Origin: a virus
IMG/VR virus record: IMGVR_UViG_3300009183_003236
Span: 1-22,000 of that record
Length of the DNA: 22,000 bases
Strand: one strand, 5' to 3'
Below the pieces are notes generated by a model that did no database searches, had not been told where the DNA came from, and worked only from the letters and a program-made list of their open reading frames with translations. A program made the translations under genes and the position numbers. This document shows, piece by piece, positions 1-8,367 of the stretch (positions are counted from its first letter, which is position 1; each line of letters opens with the position of its first letter).

Positions 1-10
1 ATAAAATAAA

Positions 11-553
11 TTAACTTGTTGTATCTGTTTCCCACCATTGATATGCGAATGTTACTGCGTATTCTTCAATAGTGTCATTAGAACCCCAATCTAAATCAAT
101 GGGGGCCAGATCAAGAGGATACAAACCAACAAATTTGTAAGTTTTCAATGTGTCGCCAGTTTTTCCATACTGTGTAACTGTTGCATCTACGGTATAACCC
201 GATGGACCAGATGCAGCACCGGTACGAACATTACCTGCGTGACTATTAATACCGTTCATCCACGATTCTAAAGCTTTACGAATTGTGAAATCTTCGTCAT
301 TAATAATCTGTAATGTCCAGTCAGTAAATGTACGATTGCCGGCAAATTTTAGTTCACGGCCAAAGTAATACAACGGTACTTGGCCAATTGTTGAACCAGG
401 CAACTGAGCAGTTTTGGCCATAAATGTGACTTTCTGTCCTGCTGCAGTACTATTTTCTGCAATTGTTGGAAAAGTGAGCGTGACTTGAAATAGATTGGGA
501 CGAGCACCGTCACCAATCAGATTTGCTCTAAATTCTGCTACGTTGAATGCCAT
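11..553 (-). CDS. 19: Tail tube protein, T4 gp19-like
   Basis: This 180-residue protein is the subunit of the inner tail tube, which stacks as rings inside the contractile sheath and carries DNA during ejection. The N-terminus (MAFNVAEFRANL, then GDGARPNLFQV) and the C-terminal part with AYQWWE are typical of marine T4-like gp19. T4 gp19 is about 163 residues, so the size fits. It lies directly downstream of the sheath gene, as in T4, with a 29-nt gap. The ATG at 553 has an AGGAG site 6 bases upstream and a late-promoter-like box at 577-584. It ends 10 bases from the left window edge, where the portal gene (gp20) would be expected by T4 synteny. Confidence 0.93.
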   Translation of the reverse strand: MAFNVAEFRANLIGDGARPNLFQVTLTFPTIAENSTAAGQKVTFMAKTAQLPGSTIGQVPLYYFGRELKFAGNRTFTDWTLQIINDEDFTIRKALESWMNGINSHAGNVRTGAASGPSGYTVDATVTQYGKTGDTLKTYKFVGLYPLDLAPIDLDWGSNDTIEEYAVTFAYQWWETDTTS

Positions 554-576
554 TCTTTTCTCCTATATCGTTGAAT

Positions 577-584
577 TATTTATT
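577..584 (-). promoter_or_regulatory. Candidate T4-type late promoter for the tail tube gene
   Basis: The minus strand reads AATAAATA, 7 of 8 bases of the T4 late -10 box TATAAATA. It lies 23 bases upstream of the tube ATG and overlaps the sheath stop codon (583-585). This is inferred from position and motif; no start site is known. Confidence 0.45.
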
Positions 585-2301
585 AGAACTGCCCAACGAC
601 TTCAGTAAAATCAACACCAGTTCTTACTGCAACAAAGTTCAACTGGATAAAGTTGATGGACCGAGCAGGTTTGATATAGATGTCACCAACAAACTGATTA
701 GAATCAATAACTTGAGCTGTATTATTTGTTGTATCACAAACAACACGGAAGTCATAGATACCACGGCGACCTTGAACATCACGAAGAAACGGTGTTACTA
801 ATGCCACAAACTGAGCACGAGTAAATTCATCGTTAAATTCAAACAATGAATACTTAGCAGCTTGAGCAATTGTTTTTTCTAATGTAATAAACAATCTACG
901 AACATTAATACGGTCAAAAGCTGAAGGTTTGTTTTGTAGTGTTTTATCGCCATAAAGAACAGTACCGCTTCCTGGAACTGATATAACTGGATTTACACCA
1001 ACAGAATATAAACTATCTCTTTCTGTTTGATTTGGGTTAAAAGTTAAACGAATAACATTTTTAATAAATCCACGATTTAAACCAGCAGGTGAATACCAAG
1101 GATCTCTAACACTATCAGTATACACACAAAGACCAGCAATATCACCATTTAATGGAATATAACGATACTTGTTATTGTATTTGTCAAATGTATATTTGTA
1201 ACCAGAATCGGCAACTGCATATGAAGTTGAACGATTCAATGAAGTCAACCAAGTTTGTATGTTAGTAACTTCATTACCAGATTGGTTAATAACTGCTGAA
1301 CTTGGTGGTGAAATGAATGCTACACAATCTTTACGATAATTTACCACGTTGTCAATAACATATTGTTGAACAACTGTATTGGCATTACCAGTCAACACTA
1401 AATTAATGTCTGTGGCATCTGCATTAGAAAATTGGTCATATGATGTTATTAAGTTAGCATTTGATGGATCTTCATAAGCACCATTACGCAAACTAAATGT
1501 TCTAGGAACAACTGTACCAATTGATGCATAAGTTAAATTATTAGCATATGGTAGATTCCATGTAGATATAGTATTTGCATAATCTACAGGATCAACAGCG
1601 TAAATATATTTTGAATTATTAAATATTTTTTGTTTATAGTAATTTGAATTACCATTTTCATCTGTAGAATTAAATGCTTTAGAGATATATGGGTAAGTTT
1701 CTAAAACAGAATTTTTTGTTCCTGTAAACAAACCGCCCGTATCAATAACAATAATATGCATTTCATCATTTGCTGAACCTGCGGCTGAGGCTTGTACAGA
1801 AGTTCCTGGAGCACCAGAAAAATATGAAGTACAAACAACACCATTTGCTGTCCAACCAGTAAAGTTACTAGCGTCAGCGACAGATATTGTTAAAGAGTTA
1901 CCAATAGCACCAGCATATCGTGCCATAAAAGGACCAAAATAATTATTATTATCATTGTTTAAATAACTAAATTCAAATGTTGCATCATTACCAACTAAAA
2001 ATGGTAATGTAGATGTGTTGGCTTGAGCATTTTTTGTATTTGATCCAGCAGACCGAACAATTCTTAAATTATTTCCATAAGCTAAAAATGATGCAGCTGT
2101 AAAAAATGAAACAGCTGTGTTATTATCTGGTTCACCAAATCTAGCAACAAGATCAATCTCACTAGATATATTGATACGTCTATTGATTGGCCCCCAAACA
2201 AAAGGACCAGCAAATGCACCGGCTGTAGTTAGTACTGAAGGCACGACTGTGGTTAAGTCAACTTCAGAAACACTTACGCCTGGAGAGATTTGAAATGCCA
2301 T
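583..2301 (-). CDS. 18: Contractile tail sheath protein, T4 gp18-like
   Basis: This 572-residue protein forms the contractile outer tail cylinder. The N-terminus (PGVSVSEVDLTTVVPSV, residues ~7-23, then GAFAGPFVWGP) is the classic start of phage sheath proteins. The last ~100 residues form the conserved sheath C-terminal domain (FEFNDEFTRAQF, then GIYDFRVVCD and GDIYIKPARSINFI), which makes the strand swaps between subunits. T4 gp18 is 659 residues; the difference is probably in the variable surface domains. The ATG at 2301 has a GGAG site 8 bases upstream. A 72-nt leader separates it from the terminase gene and carries a late-promoter-like box. Confidence 0.96.
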   Translation of the reverse strand: MAFQISPGVSVSEVDLTTVVPSVLTTAGAFAGPFVWGPINRRINISSEIDLVARFGEPDNNTAVSFFTAASFLAYGNNLRIVRSAGSNTKNAQANTSTLPFLVGNDATFEFSYLNNDNNNYFGPFMARYAGAIGNSLTISVADASNFTGWTANGVVCTSYFSGAPGTSVQASAAGSANDEMHIIVIDTGGLFTGTKNSVLETYPYISKAFNSTDENGNSNYYKQKIFNNSKYIYAVDPVDYANTISTWNLPYANNLTYASIGTVVPRTFSLRNGAYEDPSNANLITSYDQFSNADATDINLVLTGNANTVVQQYVIDNVVNYRKDCVAFISPPSSAVINQSGNEVTNIQTWLTSLNRSTSYAVADSGYKYTFDKYNNKYRYIPLNGDIAGLCVYTDSVRDPWYSPAGLNRGFIKNVIRLTFNPNQTERDSLYSVGVNPVISVPGSGTVLYGDKTLQNKPSAFDRINVRRLFITLEKTIAQAAKYSLFEFNDEFTRAQFVALVTPFLRDVQGRRGIYDFRVVCDTTNNTAQVIDSNQFVGDIYIKPARSINFIQLNFVAVRTGVDFTEVVGQF

Positions 2302-2354
2302 TTTATTATCTCCTTGAATATGATGTTATATTGGCAATTAAGATACCATACGAA

Positions 2355-2362
2355 TATTTATG
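2355..2362 (-). promoter_or_regulatory. Candidate T4-type late promoter for sheath gene
   Basis: The minus strand reads CATAAATA, 7 of 8 bases of the T4 late consensus. It sits in the 72-nt gap after the terminase gene, 53 bases upstream of the sheath ATG. The same octamer precedes the gp13 and sulfotransferase genes. The rest of the gap shows no convincing hairpin-plus-U terminator. Confidence 0.55.
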
Positions 2363-2373
2363 AAAGGCCATAT

Positions 2374-4053
2374 TTAGAGATTCCTCATGGCATCTTTAAT
2401 AAATTGTGAATATAATTCTGAACCATCAGCAACTTCCCACAAATCTCCGTCCATATTTTCATATCTAGCACTTAGGCCATCATCGATAATTGGAGCCGGA
2501 AGAACTTCTTCATCTAATTGATTCATATTTTCTAACTGAATCTGTTTACGAATATCATGGTTTACGATGTCTTTAAAATACTTTTGTGTTGCCAACCAAC
2601 CAAAAAGTACCAAAGTCATTACTAAATCATCATTATTGTCATCTTCGGCCGCAAATGATGTTTTGCTAGCCACAAAAGTTGTCAGTTCTGAGATGGTATC
2701 AAAATCTGGAATCAACAACTTATCACCTTCAATCAATGTTTTTAAATTGGAACAACCAATTCTTTTGACCGCCACAGACATTTTAAGTCCCATCTGTATG
2801 CCTCGGCCAAATCCACTATGTAACTGCTGTGGTTTTTTATTTCCTGTAAATACTTTCCAAAGATTCTCATACTCTAAATCTTGGTGTATAATGTCTGCCA
2901 CCTGTGGATTGTTATTAATTTCAACTAAAATGTAGGCATCATTATAGTACCGAGCGGCATTATGAATCACCGTAGGAAATAATATGGGTGAAATAGAAGA
3001 ACTTTTATACACCGCCACCTGTCTATATGGTGTTGATGAAATATCAAATACAGAAAATGCTGAGCAATCCAGATTACGACCTTCTGATACGTCCACGGTG
3101 ATACAATACAGATGGTCTTTGGTAGTTTCATCGTCACCTTTAACTGGATGTTCATAGATTATCATCTTATCATGGTGCGCAATTGGCGGACTGTAGGTCA
3201 TCTTCTGTAACTTGGTACCAGAAATAAGAGTATTCGTAGAACCTAGAAACTCAGTTTCAAACTCCTGTCGGAACTGGTGTTCAGAAGTATTACGAATCGT
3301 TTCTTCTTTCCAATTCTCATCACGACCTGGTACCATCGACCAGTGTACCTCAAACGGCACATAGTTGTTTCGTTTATTGATGGCATCTGTCCATATCTTA
3401 TAGAACAAATTCATACCATTAGGTGTAGAAACAATAATAATCTTTGTTTTAGTACCAGCAGTAATAACAGGATAAACTGAGGTAAAGAATTCTGTGGCAA
3501 TATTAGATGGCACGAAAGCAAACTCATCTAAGAACACAATGTTAAACGAACCAGAACGAGCCGCTGAAGAAGATGTTGAAGAAGCAATAATCACAGAACC
3601 ATTCTCTAGTTCTACACGACCTTTGTTCCACTCAACGACACCTTGCTGTAACCACATAGGCAGATTCTCATAGGCCAATTGTAACTTACCAAGAATGCCA
3701 CGAGCCGTTTCACCACGGTTGGCCAGAACAGCGATAGATTGTGCATCTTGAAAGAGTATTGTCCAGAGAAGATATGCCACCGTGGTAGTCGTTTTACCCA
3801 CCTGCCGTGGACATTTCATAATAGTAAAACGATTATTATGAAAAGTTCGTATCATGTCCTGCTGAAAATCATACATTTTAAAATCAGTTACACCTTCATC
3901 TAGTGTAATAATTTTAATGTATTTGGCAAAATAGATAGGATCCCTAGAACATTTGATATATTCATCAACTTGTTCTTGGGTAAAATTGACTTGAACTCCT
4001 ACTCGTTTAAGTAGGGGGTTATCACGGTAACTTTCTTTATTCTTTGCCGGCAT
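2374..4053 (-). CDS. 17: Terminase large subunit (packaging ATPase-nuclease), T4 gp17-like
   Basis: This 559-residue DNA-packaging motor cuts concatemeric DNA and pumps it into the prohead through the portal. The ATPase half shows Walker A PRQVGKTT (82-89), Walker B IVFLDE (172-177, catalytic Glu 177) and the coupling motif VSTPNG (208-213). The RNase H-like nuclease half shows its acidic residues in VDVSEG (Asp 321), VEINN (Glu 379) and NNDDLVM (Asp 475/476). All key residues are present, so it should be active. T4 gp17 is 610 residues; the N-terminus here is shorter. Its start overlaps the end of the small-subunit gene by 17 nt and has only a weak ribosome site, which suggests translational coupling. 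Confidence 0.97.
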   Translation of the reverse strand: MPAKNKESYRDNPLLKRVGVQVNFTQEQVDEYIKCSRDPIYFAKYIKIITLDEGVTDFKMYDFQQDMIRTFHNNRFTIMKCPRQVGKTTTTVAYLLWTILFQDAQSIAVLANRGETARGILGKLQLAYENLPMWLQQGVVEWNKGRVELENGSVIIASSTSSSAARSGSFNIVFLDEFAFVPSNIATEFFTSVYPVITAGTKTKIIIVSTPNGMNLFYKIWTDAINKRNNYVPFEVHWSMVPGRDENWKEETIRNTSEHQFRQEFETEFLGSTNTLISGTKLQKMTYSPPIAHHDKMIIYEHPVKGDDETTKDHLYCITVDVSEGRNLDCSAFSVFDISSTPYRQVAVYKSSSISPILFPTVIHNAARYYNDAYILVEINNNPQVADIIHQDLEYENLWKVFTGNKKPQQLHSGFGRGIQMGLKMSVAVKRIGCSNLKTLIEGDKLLIPDFDTISELTTFVASKTSFAAEDDNNDDLVMTLVLFGWLATQKYFKDIVNHDIRKQIQLENMNQLDEEVLPAPIIDDGLSARYENMDGDLWEVADGSELYSQFIKDAMRNL

Positions 4054-4465
4054 TGTTCTTTAGTAGTTTGCTGAGTTCAGATGTTGAACCAACAAAAATA
4101 GCCTTATCAATATTGGTATTATTAGTTTCTTTTTTAATACCTTCCATTTCACGCATCTCTTTTTGTATTTTTAATAATCTATCATTGGCTTCGGTCATAT
4201 TTTTTAATAGACCAGAATACACCTCAAATGCTCTTGGGTGTTGGCCAGCTTTAGCAATATTGAGTATTTCTTCCATGGCTTCTTTGCCTTGGTCAATAAT
4301 ACCTTGTAGATTTTCTTTTGATTGCTGATAAGCATCATTTAAATCTTGTTTAATATCTGCTTCATTATACTTAGTGGTCACTACAGGCAAAGGAGTATTT
4401 TTTTCTTCTTTTACCGTAGGCGTCACATCAAATATTTTTTCCATGTTTTTTTCAAACTCATTCAT
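4037..4465 (-). CDS. 16: Terminase small subunit, T4 gp16-like
   Basis: This 142-residue protein should form the ring that recognises packaging-competent DNA and regulates the large terminase subunit. T4 gp16 is 164 residues. The match to gp16 is seen in the central helical stretch at 77-104 (PRAFEVYSGLLKNM, then NDRLLKIQKEM, against PRHMEVFATLMGQM and NREILKLHKDM in T4) and in the tail motif IFVGSTSEL at 123-131 (VFMGSPTEL in T4). The long polar helices fit the coiled-coil oligomerisation region of small terminases. It overlaps the large subunit gene by 17 nt and starts one base after the Gly-rich gene stops. The family assignment rests on my recollection of T4 gp16 plus synteny. Confidence 0.9.
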   Translation of the reverse strand: MNEFEKNMEKIFDVTPTVKEEKNTPLPVVTTKYNEADIKQDLNDAYQQSKENLQGIIDQGKEAMEEILNIAKAGQHPRAFEVYSGLLKNMTEANDRLLKIQKEMREMEGIKKETNNTNIDKAIFVGSTSELSKLLKNNAGKE

Positions 4466-4466
4466 A

Positions 4467-5405
4467 TTATATTACCGTTTCATTAATAGCACTTAAATCG
4501 CCTGTAGATGGAAATGATCGACCGGTGCCCCAAATAATTCGAACGGCTCCTGATCCTCCTGATCCTCCAGCTTTTATCGTGTCATCTTCATCCGCCGATC
4601 CTCCTCCACCATATGTGCCTCCACTAGCTGGGAGTGCACCGTCTGAACCTCCTGCTGTTCCTCCAGAACCTCCTTGGCCACCGGCCGGTATAGTTCCACC
4701 TATACCGCCAGCTCCGGATGATCCTTCACCAAATAATCCTACTCCTCCTCCGGCTGCAGCGCCATTGGATCCTACAGACCCACCACCTGCACCTCCTCCA
4801 GTTCCAGCAAGTCCGTTACGAGTTGTGTTACCTGCTTGTGCGCCTGCGCCTCCGTTTCCAGAATAACCTGCGGCACCACCACCGCCACCAGGTGCTGCAT
4901 TAAAAGACGCATTTCCGCCCAAACCACCTGTTCCTCCACCACTTCTTTGAGTTCCGGATGATGTTCCACCTAAACCTCCGGTATTGGGTTGGTCTATTCC
5001 AGATGCACCTGAAGCTAATCCTCTGCCACCTCCACCAGCAAAAAGTAGAGCAGTGCCAGTTCTTTGTATTTCGGAATTTCCTCCGGCTGTGCCATTTGTT
5101 ATATTATTTGCGCCGCCAGTACCACTTGCACCAACAAAAATATTGAGTGTTTCTCCTGGCGTAACCGCAAAAGATCCATAAACAAGGCCTCCTCCACCAC
5201 CGGCAGCACCAGCACGTGCTGCTCCTGATCCTGCTGCACCGCCACCACCGCCAACACAGAGAGCGGAAACAGAAGTTATACCTTCTGGCACAGTAAATGA
5301 ATATGTTCCCGGAGTCGTGTAACGAATGCCGGCAGTTGGATTTGCAGCCGTTTCAATTATAAAATTTATTCCATTACCAAAAGAAATACCTTCACCTATA
5401 TTCAT
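4467..5405 (-). CDS. Glycine-rich adhesin-like virion protein
   Basis: This 312-residue protein is dominated by Gly, Ala and Ser. It opens with a short domain around residues 27-52 (YTTPGTYSFTVPEGITSV, then VGGGGG) typical of phage Gly-rich domain proteins. A long stretch of GGGG and GGAG runs follows, and the end (SGAVRIIWGTGRSFPST) is frequent in marine phage Gly-rich proteins. Such proteins are often fibre-tip or surface adhesins built from polyglycine-II-like packing. That role is inferred here. It sits between gp15 and gp16, which are adjacent in T4, so it looks like an insertion into the core module. The ATG at 5405 has an AGGA site nearby, 13 bases after gp15. The Pro-rich reading on the plus strand is its mirror image. 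Confidence 0.85.
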   Translation of the reverse strand: MNIGEGISFGNGINFIIETAANPTAGIRYTTPGTYSFTVPEGITSVSALCVGGGGGAAGSGAARAGAAGGGGGLVYGSFAVTPGETLNIFVGASGTGGANNITNGTAGGNSEIQRTGTALLFAGGGGRGLASGASGIDQPNTGGLGGTSSGTQRSGGGTGGLGGNASFNAAPGGGGGAAGYSGNGGAGAQAGNTTRNGLAGTGGGAGGGSVGSNGAAAGGGVGLFGEGSSGAGGIGGTIPAGGQGGSGGTAGGSDGALPASGGTYGGGGSADEDDTIKAGGSGGSGAVRIIWGTGRSFPSTGDLSAINETVI

Positions 5406-5418
5406 TTAATTTTCCTCA

Positions 5419-6414
5419 TTATATCGTATTTGGAAATTCTCTTATTGTGGTGGTATATGTATAATCAACATTGGCGTTAGCGCTGTTAGCTGTGGTAGGA
5501 TTAGGCACAACAGTAATTGTGGCCATCTTCTGTGCTGGTACAACGTAAGAAGTAAACTGATAATTTGAATTTGTTTTTGTACCTATAATACGTGCATCAG
5601 ATACAAAATTACCTTGTATATTGGTTAACTGTAATATATTATTTTCCCAAAAAACAACACGGCCAGATGCCGTAGATTCTTGGGCTGAATAACCTTGATA
5701 TACAATTTCACCCGTTTGATACGTTCCTGTGCCGGTATTGGCCATATTAAATTGAACAATATCAGTTGATGAAATATCATTAAATATATTCGTAATTGAA
5801 GTTCTAATTTGACCCGTTTGTGTGGTTTTACCAAACACATAACCTTTAACAGTAAAACTTAATGTCCAAATAATCATACGAGTTTCGGATTCTTTATCGC
5901 CTTCATAAACAATGTCGTGTGATGTACTGTTTAATACAACAGGTATTTCTTTAACAATACCCATTTCAGGAATTAAATTTAATTTAATTGTATAATCTGG
6001 CGCAAAGAATGGTAAAATGTGTTCAATAATTTGTGTACCATCTTCTATATTTCGTACATAGATGTAAAGATTAAAATCAAAATTGTATGGTACAGGATTA
6101 TATTGTGAAATTAATCCACCAGTTGTAGATGCAAATTGTTTAAAATTAGTATTTTGTTTACGAGAAGAATCGTAAGAAAGACCGGCCATTTCAAATGACA
6201 TTCTTGGTAATGCTATTTGAATTTTTTTATTTAAAATAGGATCATCTTCTAAACGTTTTACATATAATTCTTTTGTTGCATATACAATAGGCACAAGCAT
6301 TCGTTCTGCTTCGGTTAAATCTGGATTGTAACGAACTAAAGTAATGTTGTTGAATAAGTTACCAAACCCAACAACCATTTTTCGAATGATTCGGTGATAT
6401 GTCGTATTGGCCAT
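5419..6414 (-). CDS. 15: Tail sheath terminator/completion protein, T4 gp15-like
   Basis: This 331-residue protein should cap the finished tail by binding the last sheath and tube rings, giving the surface that joins head to tail. The first ~200 residues have the gp15 pattern: TTYHRIIRKMVVGFGNLFNNI near the N-terminus, then PRMSFEMAGLSYDSSRKQN at 70-88 and EMGIVKEIPVVLN around 150-162. T4 gp15 is 272 residues. The extra length is largely a C-terminal module (231-290) that resembles a segment of the neighbouring gp14. Its ATG overlaps the gp14 stop in a TAATG junction, which suggests translational coupling. Confidence 0.92.
   Translation of the reverse strand: MANTTYHRIIRKMVVGFGNLFNNITLVRYNPDLTEAERMLVPIVYATKELYVKRLEDDPILNKKIQIALPRMSFEMAGLSYDSSRKQNTNFKQFASTTGGLISQYNPVPYNFDFNLYIYVRNIEDGTQIIEHILPFFAPDYTIKLNLIPEMGIVKEIPVVLNSTSHDIVYEGDKESETRMIIWTLSFTVKGYVFGKTTQTGQIRTSITNIFNDISSTDIVQFNMANTGTGTYQTGEIVYQGYSAQESTASGRVVFWENNILQLTNIQGNFVSDARIIGTKTNSNYQFTSYVVPAQKMATITVVPNPTTANSANANVDYTYTTTIREFPNTI
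5545..5724 (-). other. Accessory module in gp15 shared with gp14
   Basis: Residues 231-290 of the gp15-like protein (YQTGEIVYQ, then NIQGNF, RIIG and YQFTSY) align with residues 199-261 of gp14 at the same spacing. I read this as a small beta-rich domain carried by both connector proteins; fold and role are unknown. Confidence 0.75.
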
Positions 6415-7307
6415 TAAATTTCTCCAAACGGATTGGTTTCAGAGAAATCTATAATTGCGTCTGCTTGAGTGTTAATATATTTGTTGTCATAACTTTCATT
6501 GTAAGAGTTGTCTAATTGTGGATCATATGAAGTTAACCTATAACGTGCATTGCTTGATGCGCCAATAATTACAACATTATTTGTAAACTCGCCAGAAATA
6601 TTGCTAACAAACAATGAATTTGAGGCTGGTAACCAAGATTGCACAATAGCCACAGAAGTTGCATTGGCTTGAGTTTGGTCTGCGGCCTGATATACTGTTT
6701 CGTTTATTATATAATTATTTGCATTACCAGTTTTTGCGCCAGTAACTAACTTAATCATATAACCAGAATTTTCAACAATCGTATCAATATCTTCAATACC
6801 AGTGTCAATGATTTCTTGAGCATACTTAAATTTCTCAAGGCGCAACTCATAAAAATATGGTTGTTTTCTACCAAGAGTATGAAAATCTTTTGCTTGTTCA
6901 GTAAATGTTATTTCGAACAATTCACCAGTACCATTTAAGAATGGCACATAGACCAAATCACCTTCTCTTGGTCGTGTGAACGTATTTTGTGGAACTCGTT
7001 GTTGAAATGTCCTGCGAGAAACAGATACCGTCACCACATTTTTAATTTCTAAACCAAACTTAGAAAAAAACTCTTGTTGACCTTGGTAATCCATTACATC
7101 ACCAGAAAGATACATCTCTAATGGAAAAGCTGCTTTAAATTTCTTAACTGGATCTTCACCGTATAATATATCTCTATCTGATGGATTATCGATAGGCAAA
7201 TAGAATGCATCAAAACCCATGATTTGCATGGATTCAACAATTAGATCCTCTATTACTCTTTGTTCAGCAGTAGAGTTGTAGTTATTAAAATATACACTTG
7301 TTGGCAT
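6414..7307 (-). CDS. 14: Neck protein, T4 gp14-like
   Basis: This 297-residue protein is a head-completion/neck subunit, which with gp13 closes the portal vertex of filled heads and accepts the tail. The N-terminal ~180 residues match the gp14 family (TSVYFNNY, then EQRVIEDLIVESMQIMG at 15-31, YGEDPVKKF at 49-57 and FSKFGLEIKN at 81-90). T4 gp14 is 256 residues. Much of the excess is the 199-261 segment, which resembles the gp15 C-terminal module. A single base separates the gp13 stop from this ATG, and the stop overlaps the gp15 start by one base, so gp13-14-15 are probably translated together. Confidence 0.92.
   Translation of the reverse strand: MPTSVYFNNYNSTAEQRVIEDLIVESMQIMGFDAFYLPIDNPSDRDILYGEDPVKKFKAAFPLEMYLSGDVMDYQGQQEFFSKFGLEIKNVVTVSVSRRTFQQRVPQNTFTRPREGDLVYVPFLNGTGELFEITFTEQAKDFHTLGRKQPYFYELRLEKFKYAQEIIDTGIEDIDTIVENSGYMIKLVTGAKTGNANNYIINETVYQAADQTQANATSVAIVQSWLPASNSLFVSNISGEFTNNVVIIGASSNARYRLTSYDPQLDNSYNESYDNKYINTQADAIIDFSETNPFGEI
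6525..6713 (-). other. Accessory module in gp14 shared with gp15
   Basis: Residues 199-261 of the gp14-like protein (YIINETVYQ, then NISGEF, VIIG, SNARYRLTSY) match the gp15 C-terminal module by eye. It is followed by a short Asn/Tyr-rich tail. Confidence 0.75.
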
Positions 7308-7308
7308 A

Positions 7309-8082
7309 TTAGTTCATCATAAATTCTAATGGAGCACCATATTCATTTTGCATTTCGGTTTCTAATTTTTCAATTTCACCGACTGCTTCTTCATAAATTT
7401 TGTCACCATTTAATGTGACACCACCTGGCAGTTGTAAGCCAGAAAACTTTTTGAGGTTGTTTCCCCATGTTCGTTTGAATAATGCCGTAGTATATTCTTT
7501 TAACCATCGGTCATTCCATACTCTATTGTAAGTTGTGGCATCAATACACGCATAACATTCGGCAACTACAATTGTGCCAGCCGGTGCTTCGGATGCTCCC
7601 CATGCCCAATCAATAAAGAGTTTTTTCATGTGTCTTTGGAAACGAATAGGAACTTCTCCACTAAACAATAACTCCAATGAACGTAAATGCTGTTGAGTTA
7701 AGGTATAATTGACGTATGATGCGGAGGTAAAGTCGTAGAGTTCATTTAAACGGAGTTGATACCGCAGGTCGAACATATTAATAGTTGCCTGAGAATCTTG
7801 GACTGGGAAAATACGAGTAACGCCAACAATGTCCAAAGGAACATTGGCAGAATCTAACACATTGGTTAAATCCAAATATTGATTATTGACATCGGTATCC
7901 GTAACCCTTCGGACATAATAGATTTTTTGGAGACCATCAAAGTGGTAGTCTTGCCAATACTGAACGGCATCATCTATTCTATCTTCTAACTGGTCATCAT
8001 CAATGTTGATTTCAATGACTGGAAACCCTAATCGTCTGAGGCAATATTCTTTTAGTGATTGTCTGCTGGTTACTGCTGGCAT
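7309..8082 (-). CDS. 13: Neck protein, T4 gp13-like
   Basis: This 257-residue protein is the other neck/head-completion subunit, which binds below the portal and stabilises packaged DNA. The N-terminus (SLKEYCLRRLGFPVIEIN, then DQLEDRIDDAVQYW) is the gp13 signature in marine T4-like phages, and the central RSLELLFSGEVPIRFQRH and WAWG segments also fit. T4 gp13 is 309 residues, so this is a shorter version. The ATG at 8082 has a perfect AGGAGG 5 bases upstream and a CATAAATA late box 22 bases upstream. It therefore looks like the first gene of the neck-terminase transcription unit. Confidence 0.92.
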   Translation of the reverse strand: MPAVTSRQSLKEYCLRRLGFPVIEINIDDDQLEDRIDDAVQYWQDYHFDGLQKIYYVRRVTDTDVNNQYLDLTNVLDSANVPLDIVGVTRIFPVQDSQATINMFDLRYQLRLNELYDFTSASYVNYTLTQQHLRSLELLFSGEVPIRFQRHMKKLFIDWAWGASEAPAGTIVVAECYACIDATTYNRVWNDRWLKEYTTALFKRTWGNNLKKFSGLQLPGGVTLNGDKIYEEAVGEIEKLETEMQNEYGAPLEFMMN

Positions 8083-8087
8083 AGTAT

Positions 8088-8093
8088 CCTCCT
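8088..8093 (-). promoter_or_regulatory. Strong ribosome binding site for gp13
   Basis: The minus strand reads AGGAGG with a 5-base spacer to the gp13 ATG. It is the strongest Shine-Dalgarno match I saw in the window and fixes the gp13 start. Confidence 0.8.
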
Positions 8094-8103
8094 AATATAG
8101 AGG

Positions 8104-8111
8104 TATTTATG
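8104..8111 (-). promoter_or_regulatory. Candidate T4-type late promoter for gp13
   Basis: The minus strand reads CATAAATA, and the TAA within it is the stop codon of the preceding DUF2061 gene. It lies 22 bases before the gp13 ATG, so the mRNA leader would be very short but would still include the AGGAGG site. Confidence 0.55.
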
Positions 8112-8367
8112 CCTTGCCCCATTTAACTTTATTCCATATTCTTTCATGGCACCAGTAAATAAAAGGTTTAACCACCATTTCCGTGGCACCAATTCCAAGA
8201 GAAACTATTATTTTACCCGTAATAATATAAGAAATAATAATGGTGGTTAAAGTACCACAACATCTATAACTATAAGCTTTAACCAAACTTCTTATAGGAG
8301 AATCACCATTATTTAAGGCCCAGCTCTTTACGAATCTTTGTGGCAGAGATTGAATGTATTTCATCAT
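8107..8367 (-). CDS. Small DUF2061-type membrane protein
   Basis: The family is recognised from the second half: SPIRSLVKAYSYR (23-35), two hydrophobic stretches around 38-51 and 52-72, and the hallmark HERIWNKVKWG at 74-84. DUF2061 proteins are short membrane proteins of unknown function, found in bacteria and many aquatic phages. The start is uncertain. The ATG at 8367 has an AGGA 8 bases upstream but lies 59 bases inside the preceding gene, giving 86 residues. The family normally begins near SPIRSL, and there the only ATG (8309, in a TAATG junction) is one base out of frame. Either the long overlapping start is used, or the gene carries a one-base lesion or sequence error. Confidence 0.72.
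   Translation of the reverse strand: MMKYIQSLPQRFVKSWALNNGDSPIRSLVKAYSYRCCGTLTTIIISYIITGKIIVSLGIGATEMVVKPFIYWCHERIWNKVKWGKA

Noticed and set aside
2302-2373. Terminator after the large terminase gene
   Set aside because: The gap is AT-rich, but I could not find a GC-rich stem followed by a U run; only a late promoter box is supportable.
4525-4866. Proline-rich open frame on the plus strand
   Set aside because: It is the complement of the Gly-rich gene (GGN codons read as CCN), has no suitable context, and all other genes are on the minus strand.
8292-8309. Programmed -1 frameshift joining the TAATG start to the DUF2061 frame
   Set aside because: The five-codon frame has no slippery heptamer and no evident stimulatory structure.
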